From Desulfoferrobacter suflitae (GTDB lineage Bacteria; Desulfobacterota; Syntrophobacteria; Syntrophobacterales; Syntrophobacteraceae), in NCBI RefSeq assembly GCF_022603395.1, contig NZ_JAIBKA010000001.1, positions 1 through 64,000 on the forward strand: a stretch of 64,000 bases of DNA, in the 5' to 3' direction. Of this stretch, positions 59,530 to 64,000 are shown piece by piece. The notes under the pieces were generated by a model. It was not told the origin of the DNA and made no database searches. It saw only the letters and a list, made by a program, of their open reading frames with translations. Numbering within the stretch: position 1 is the stretch's first letter; each line of letters opens with the position of its first letter. The translations under genes were made by a program, and so were the position numbers.

Positions 59530-62295
59530 CTATAATTCGATTCGTACACGCTCCCTTAGACCAAGATCCTCAAGTATCTGGTTGAGGTCAGTTTTGAAAT
59601 TATTTTCGAGTCTCCCGTCGATAGTCACCGAGAATTCGATGCCGATCTTGAGATCCGAGCCGCTCCGCAGTTTGGGCAGGATCTTGGTTCCCAGTCGGTT
59701 CCAGATTTCGGGGGGGATGTCTCCGCGAATGCGTAACGTTCTTGTGGCTGCGGCTGGTGGGGGTTCCGGCTGCGGCTCGGGGCCCGGTTCTGGAGGTGGT
59801 GTGGACTCCGGGCCGGGGACTGGCTCTGGGCCGCCACCGGGGGGCGGCTCCGAAGGGGTCTTGAGCTGGATCGCCTTGGCATTTAAGAGAAGGAAGACGC
59901 CGGATTCGAAGGTGACGTCGGCCGGGTCGGTGAACTCGGTTAAGATCACGCGCTCATACCCGCCGTCGGGTTTCTGGCCGGAGGCCAATCCGAAGTCGCC
60001 TCTCGAGACGAATTCTACGATCTTGTTTCTGAGTACGGTGTCTGGGTCTATTAGGCGGGTTAGGGATCCATTCAGGAAGCTCTGGCGGAGACTCGAAAGC
60101 GGCCAGGCCCCGGATTCTTTCAGTGCTGGGGGCCAGTTCCGCTCGATGTATCCGGCGCCAACGGATTCGTTGAGCAGGGCCTGGGACTTGAGGGCGGTGA
60201 TCACACGGCCGCAGAGCGTTTCGCTTCCACTCGAGTGGCCGGCTCCAAGGTCAATGGTTTTGAGTCCATCGGACTCTTTCTGATCCGCGATGACCACAAA
60301 CCGGTAGCCTCCCCAGACTTCGTCCCTTGCGGCTTCTTCCGCATCGGATGCTTTGGACTGAAGCTCCGTACGGTCGCTGCGGTCGAAATCTCCGCCGAGC
60401 GTTCCTTCGGCAATCTCCTTGGCCACGCGCCTCCAGGCGAGCCACGTCTCGACCTTGTCGCGGAATTCGCGCCCGGGCTTCTTTATGCACCACACGAGCG
60501 AGCCAGGGTACAGTCGTGGGGAGCTCCCTCTCTGCCGGGTCCATTCCGCGATTTGCTGACGCAATTGGCCCGTTCCCGTCCATTCGAGCTCCGGTTCCAC
60601 CACAACGAGCGTCAGCTTCGGTGTGTCTTGCACGGCTGTCCCGTCTGCGGGGAAGGGCACAATTGGGATACTCGCGCCCCGGCTGAACTCCTTCTGGATC
60701 AGCGACCTCATGGAAGGCTTGATTTCGGTATCTTCGTCCAGGGAGGCACGCCGGTCGCTCACCACTTTCTTTAAAGTCGGCTGATGGCTGATCTTGAAGC
60801 CATCCGAGCCGATTCGACGGAGAAAATAGGACTTGTCCTCCAGCGTGAATGCGGCGGTATCCACCGAAGTCGTGTCCACTTCCGGCTCTCCCAGGGCGAA
60901 TCGCAGTTCCGGCAGGTGTGCCACCTTATCGACCTGGCCGCCCGAGGATTCAAAAAGGATCGCCGTTCCCACGCGACGATGGATGTTCCGCAAGGCCCCT
61001 TTGGTGTCGGCGTCTAGCGCCCTGGCGTGGGACTGTGCTCCAGAGATGTCGGAGTCGATGGCGGCGACGAGACGAGATTCGCCAAGTTGTCCGAGCACCA
61101 CGCTCCGGAACTCCGGCACCTCCAGGGGAGCGGAACCGAGCGTGATCAGGGGCTCGCGCCGAGCCTGCGTGAATCCCGTGCGGTATGCCCAGGAAATCCA
61201 CTGGGCGAGCATGGCGAGCGTCCCGCGCGTCTGCTGATACTGAGAGAGGGCCTGCCACTTTCGTTGGAACACGGAGAGGGTCGCTGGATGAAACGGGTAG
61301 CAGACCTCGAACCGGCCCCGCAGGTACTCTTTCGCCTTGGCCTCGGTCACGGTGCTGTCCACGGCCGTCCATTCCCGCGGCAGTTGTGCCCGCCGCTCGA
61401 AGCTCCAGTCAGCGTAGGTCTTGGCAACATTCTTGCGAATACGGTCACTGCCGAGATCCTTGAATAGGCGCCGGCGAACCACCTCGCTGATTTCGGCTTC
61501 GTCGTTGGCGATGAGGTCCTTGGCTACCCGCCGAACGACCTTGGTGATCTTGTCCTGCCACTGCATGTCCCACTCGGTCATCTCCACCTGGCTGCGCGGA
61601 AGGCTGATGACCGCAACACCGTGCGTCGTGCCGGTGATGGCCACGGTGAGGTTTTGGATGAAAGCATGAAAGTGGTCGGCCATCTTGCGATGCCGGTTCA
61701 TGAAATTGAGCACCTCGTCGAAAAGCAGCAACACGGGACGGCCCGCAGCCGCAAACACGCGAGCGAGGGCTTCGGTCCCCGGTGGGGTGGTCTTGGCCGC
61801 CGGTCCGAGCTCCTTTACACCCTGCTCGCCGGCGATCCTCCAGGCCACATCGATCCATGGTGTCTCCCGCCCATCCTGGGGGTCCCATGCGTTCCCCACG
61901 AACGCGGCGACACGTGCCTCCGGCACCTTATCGATACCGGCTTCTGAAATTAGGCCGGCTACGCCGCTGTACTCAGCTGCTTTTGCTCCATTGATGGCCA
62001 AGTGATAGAGCGCGGTGAGCGTGTGGGTTTTTCCACCTCCGAACTGAGTGATGAGGGTCATCACTGGGGCGGTGTTGACGGTTTCTCCTGAGAGCCGGCG
62101 AAGCACCATCCCGGCATGTTCCCGTAGAGCCCGGGTGAAGCAGGTTCGACTGAAGAACTTGTCCGGCTCCCGATAATCTTCAGGGGCCGCCCCGGAGATA
62201 ACCTGCTCCAGGTGGATGGCGAACTCGTCCGGGTTGAACGATCGGCCCTCACGGACTTCTTTTCGCGGTGTCGCTACCTTGTACCAGGGTTCCAT
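59530..62295 (-). CDS. DUF499 anti-phage-associated ATPase
   Basis: 921 residues. TQFGGGKTHTLTALYHLA near residue 81 is the Walker A region and LLLFDEVLNFMNRH near 188 the Walker B of DUF499 proteins, with SYFLRRIGSDGFKISHQP near 497 typical of PglY/DUF499 ATPases. A 35-residue Pro/Glu/Gly linker (near 812-842) leads to a C-terminal domain. GAGGAG precedes the ATG. DUF499 ATPases occur in defence islands with DUF1156 DNA methyltransferases and nucleases, exactly as here. Likely a motor or regulator of a modification-restriction system; mechanism unknown. Confidence 0.85.
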   Translation of the reverse strand: MEPWYKVATPRKEVREGRSFNPDEFAIHLEQVISGAAPEDYREPDKFFSRTCFTRALREHAGMVLRRLSGETVNTAPVMTLITQFGGGKTHTLTALYHLAINGAKAAEYSGVAGLISEAGIDKVPEARVAAFVGNAWDPQDGRETPWIDVAWRIAGEQGVKELGPAAKTTPPGTEALARVFAAAGRPVLLLFDEVLNFMNRHRKMADHFHAFIQNLTVAITGTTHGVAVISLPRSQVEMTEWDMQWQDKITKVVRRVAKDLIANDEAEISEVVRRRLFKDLGSDRIRKNVAKTYADWSFERRAQLPREWTAVDSTVTEAKAKEYLRGRFEVCYPFHPATLSVFQRKWQALSQYQQTRGTLAMLAQWISWAYRTGFTQARREPLITLGSAPLEVPEFRSVVLGQLGESRLVAAIDSDISGAQSHARALDADTKGALRNIHRRVGTAILFESSGGQVDKVAHLPELRFALGEPEVDTTSVDTAAFTLEDKSYFLRRIGSDGFKISHQPTLKKVVSDRRASLDEDTEIKPSMRSLIQKEFSRGASIPIVPFPADGTAVQDTPKLTLVVVEPELEWTGTGQLRQQIAEWTRQRGSSPRLYPGSLVWCIKKPGREFRDKVETWLAWRRVAKEIAEGTLGGDFDRSDRTELQSKASDAEEAARDEVWGGYRFVVIADQKESDGLKTIDLGAGHSSGSETLCGRVITALKSQALLNESVGAGYIERNWPPALKESGAWPLSSLRQSFLNGSLTRLIDPDTVLRNKIVEFVSRGDFGLASGQKPDGGYERVILTEFTDPADVTFESGVFLLLNAKAIQLKTPSEPPPGGGPEPVPGPESTPPPEPGPEPQPEPPPAAATRTLRIRGDIPPEIWNRLGTKILPKLRSGSDLKIGIEFSVTIDGRLENNFKTDLNQILEDLGLRERVRIEL

Positions 62296-62309
62296 CAGCC
62301 GGTTCTCCT

Positions 62310-63275
62310 CTACGGTTTCTTCAATCGGTTGAACAAGTCGAGCGAGGACAGTTTCAACCGCATCAAGTTCGCGTAAGCGAGCGGCGCAAACTCATTATTG
62401 CAGGAATACATGCGATAGCGAATCCCGTCGGTGACAACCACATCGCGCGGCACACCCAGGGATTCCACGTATCCTTTGGCCTGATCGAGCGCACTCTCCA
62501 CGCCTGCGCCTAATCTTTTTGCCTCAACGACGAACGCGCAATTCTCCGGTGTGCGTGGGAGCGCCGCGAAGACCGCGACATCGATGTATCGCCACTTCAC
62601 GGCGATTCGCTCGGGCGGCCACCCAAGCGCCCGCAGGAAGGGCACCACGAAGTGCGTGATGAGCTCGTCTTCAGTGGGGTGATCCCCGAATCCCTGCCTG
62701 TCCCAATACATCCCAAACAAGTCCCGTGCCTGCGCCACAATGGACTCCAAAGCCCCCGGGGGATCCTCCAAGCTCGGCTCTTCGGGAGGAAGCTCAGGAA
62801 GCGGCGCCTCTTGCCAATAGGTCGGTGGAGAGCTCAAGAAACGCCTGGCGAAGTCTATTACCTCGGCCTTCCAGGTCCTCGCGCACCGCGTTGGATTCGC
62901 TCCAAAGACCTGGCTGTTGAAGGTGTATTCCTGCGGCAGTGGGCACCAGCGGATACGTCTTGCGTGCTGAAGGTCCCAGCCATTCACATCATCAAACTGG
63001 TTCAGATACAAATACTCGCTCGCCACTACTCCCAGGGCAACGATGCCGGCGATGCCGGTTCGGAGCAGGACCACATCGCCCACTTCCATTTCGTCTGCAA
63101 AACGACGAACGAAGCCGCCCTCGAACTCGTCATCCTCACGGCTAGGCTTCCATGGTCCGGCATCCCCCGGCCCGATGAGCCCAACTCCATATTTCAGGAA
63201 GACGTGGGCATAGGGCCTTGTCGATGGTCCACCGGCCAGTTGCCAAACGGAAGGGTTAGACTTCACTGTTTCCAC
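62310..63275 (-). CDS. PD-(D/E)XK restriction-like protein of the DUF499 operon
   Basis: 321 residues. The C-terminal half resembles the N-terminal nuclease region of type I restriction subunits: PTEDELITHFVVPFLRALGW near 198, then DVAVFAALPR near 228 and CAFVVEAKRLG near 247 (E-x-K), which together form D..E-x-K. The N-terminal half (HVFLKYGVGLIGPGDAGPW, VVLLRTGIAGIVALG) is beta-rich and resembles an EVE/PUA-like modified-base reader. GTG start. It sits between the methyltransferase and the DUF499 ATPase, with gaps of 9 and 14 bases, so it is probably the nuclease of this system. Confidence 0.78.
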   Translation of the reverse strand: METVKSNPSVWQLAGGPSTRPYAHVFLKYGVGLIGPGDAGPWKPSREDDEFEGGFVRRFADEMEVGDVVLLRTGIAGIVALGVVASEYLYLNQFDDVNGWDLQHARRIRWCPLPQEYTFNSQVFGANPTRCARTWKAEVIDFARRFLSSPPTYWQEAPLPELPPEEPSLEDPPGALESIVAQARDLFGMYWDRQGFGDHPTEDELITHFVVPFLRALGWPPERIAVKWRYIDVAVFAALPRTPENCAFVVEAKRLGAGVESALDQAKGYVESLGVPRDVVVTDGIRYRMYSCNNEFAPLAYANLMRLKLSSLDLFNRLKKP

Positions 63276-63284
63276 TTCGTCGAC

Positions 63285-64000
63285 CTATCGCGGTACCGCC
63301 AGAAGCATGGCATCCAGCAACCGCTTCTCCTCGGTGCCTGACGGATAAAGTGCGGAAAGTGCATTGGCCAAGCGAAGAAAATCGGAGCCGACATCCTGCT
63401 CGGCTTTTATGAGCGCCCGCAGTGCGTTCGCTTGTCCGCCAGCTTGAAGCAGCATCGCCGCATGCACCCGGTCCAGCGTGGTGCTCCCGGGATCCACCTC
63501 GGACTGCCTGCCGCCTGTCTCCGCCACTACCCCGCGTCCTCGTCCCCGGGACCGAATCTTGGGAGGCATGCTGTCAGAACGTGCAGGAAAGAGCCTCAAT
63601 TGAATGGGGCCGCTTGGCTGTTCGTGTATCCAATCAGGTTTGACCGCAGGACCGTCCTCACCAAAGAGTTGCTTCGCACGCTCGGATACGGCCATGAGGC
63701 GCACGACGCCTTTTTTCGTTTCGATAATACGACCTTCCCACTTGGGCAGATCTATACCTAAAGGCTGTGCGAATCGTCTCACCACGTCGAAGACCAAGCT
63801 ATAACCCTTGGCTTTACCCTTTGGTGAGATCTCTTCCTCTTCCTCGTCGCCTGGTTCGACTTGCGAATCCGCTTGTCGTTGACCGTTGGGACTGGAACCG
63901 TTCTGTCCATTTGTAGCTTGGAACGTCCAGAGGAAGAGGGCCGTCAAACGAGCATCCTCTTCCAGGACGCCGGTCATGCCGTTTCGCGTGGTGGCTTCTG
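63285..64000 (-). CDS. DUF1156 DNA methyltransferase, C-terminal part (runs off window)
   Basis: 238 codons visible, open at the right edge. The sequence EDARLTALFLWTFQATNGQN, YSLVFDVVRRFAQPLGIDL and KWEGRIIETKKGVVRL is the conserved C terminus of DUF1156 proteins, large adenine methyltransferases associated with phage defence. The catalytic N-terminal part lies outside. The Glu/Asp-rich stretch (EPGDEEEEEISPKG) is a spacer. It is the first visible gene of the operon with the restriction-like and DUF499 genes. Confidence 0.75.
   Translation of the reverse strand, partial: EATTRNGMTGVLEEDARLTALFLWTFQATNGQNGSSPNGQRQADSQVEPGDEEEEEISPKGKAKGYSLVFDVVRRFAQPLGIDLPKWEGRIIETKKGVVRLMAVSERAKQLFGEDGPAVKPDWIHEQPSGPIQLRLFPARSDSMPPKIRSRGRGRGVVAETGGRQSEVDPGSTTLDRVHAAMLLQAGGQANALRALIKAEQDVGSDFLRLANALSALYPSGTEEKRLLDAMLLAVPR

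Overview
The window reads as accessory-rich chromosome of a Gram-negative bacterium, most likely a sulfate-reducing or syntrophic Desulfobacterota (Syntrophobacterales-like). That is an inference from the mix of genes: a Cpx-like envelope-stress system, two-gene DDE/AAA transposons with a CHC2 zinc-finger gene, ISAzo13, DUF6431, IHF- and HU-like proteins, and strong AAAGGAG ribosome sites. No rRNA, tRNA or CRISPR array was seen.

Layout. (1) 0.2-5.8 kb: minus-strand genes that look like integron gene cassettes. Three attC-like imperfect palindromes sit at the 3' ends of the genes, and for two of them the stop codon lies inside the palindrome. Cargo: a P-loop ATPase with zinc ribbon and winged helix, a nucleotidyltransferase-fold/coiled-coil pair, a zinc-ribbon protein, and a cold-shock-domain/ATPase fusion. 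(2) 5.9-10.5 kb: a Tn7/IS21-like transposon (DUF6431, DDE transposase, AAA ATPase, CHC2 protein) with a SEC-C passenger gene, nested inside a second pair of inverted repeats. (3) 10.5-14.5 kb: an orphan gene, a roughly 720-base chain of GC-rich hairpins with no credible gene (possible large structured RNA or origin), a SLOG/DprA-like gene, and an ISAzo13 element with a TTA target duplication inserted exactly at the SLOG stop codon.

(4) 14.6-26 kb: a plus-strand cluster of plasmid/phage-type DNA metabolism genes: SAP-like protein, SSB, YkgJ-like cysteine-cluster protein, Ycf46-like AAA ATPase with DUF1257 and DUF2997 partners, a DUF3150-like protein, a PD-(D/E)XK exonuclease and a Sak4-like RecA-fold ATPase. 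Most are separated by low-complexity hairpin-forming repeats. (5) 26-32.5 kb: an AbiEii-type toxin/antitoxin pair, a broken PilZ gene, a frameshifted membrane protein and a lipoprotein/patatin cluster. (6) 32.5-36.2 kb: a second, inverted, heavily indel-damaged copy of the transposon. (7) 36.2-50.7 kb: more ordinary chromosome with decay: SH3b/lysozyme-like protein, DUF72, IHF-like and HU-like proteins, a possible AcrVA2-like protein, a GIY-YIG DUF123 protein, CpxA/CpxR/CpxP-like genes, RadC, and a truncated HelD-like helicase.

(8) 50.7-64 kb: a defence island. It holds a 1561-residue Mrr-like nuclease/STAND NTPase translationally coupled to an 11-residue leader ORF; a compact operon of histidine phosphatase, nucleotidyltransferase and 2H phosphoesterase; a YgjP-like metallopeptidase; and the end of a DUF1156 methyltransferase, PD-(D/E)XK protein and DUF499 ATPase operon. 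The best candidates for something undescribed are the phosphatase/nucleotidyltransferase/2H operon, the structured region at 11.75-12.47 kb, and the STAND nuclease with its leader peptide.
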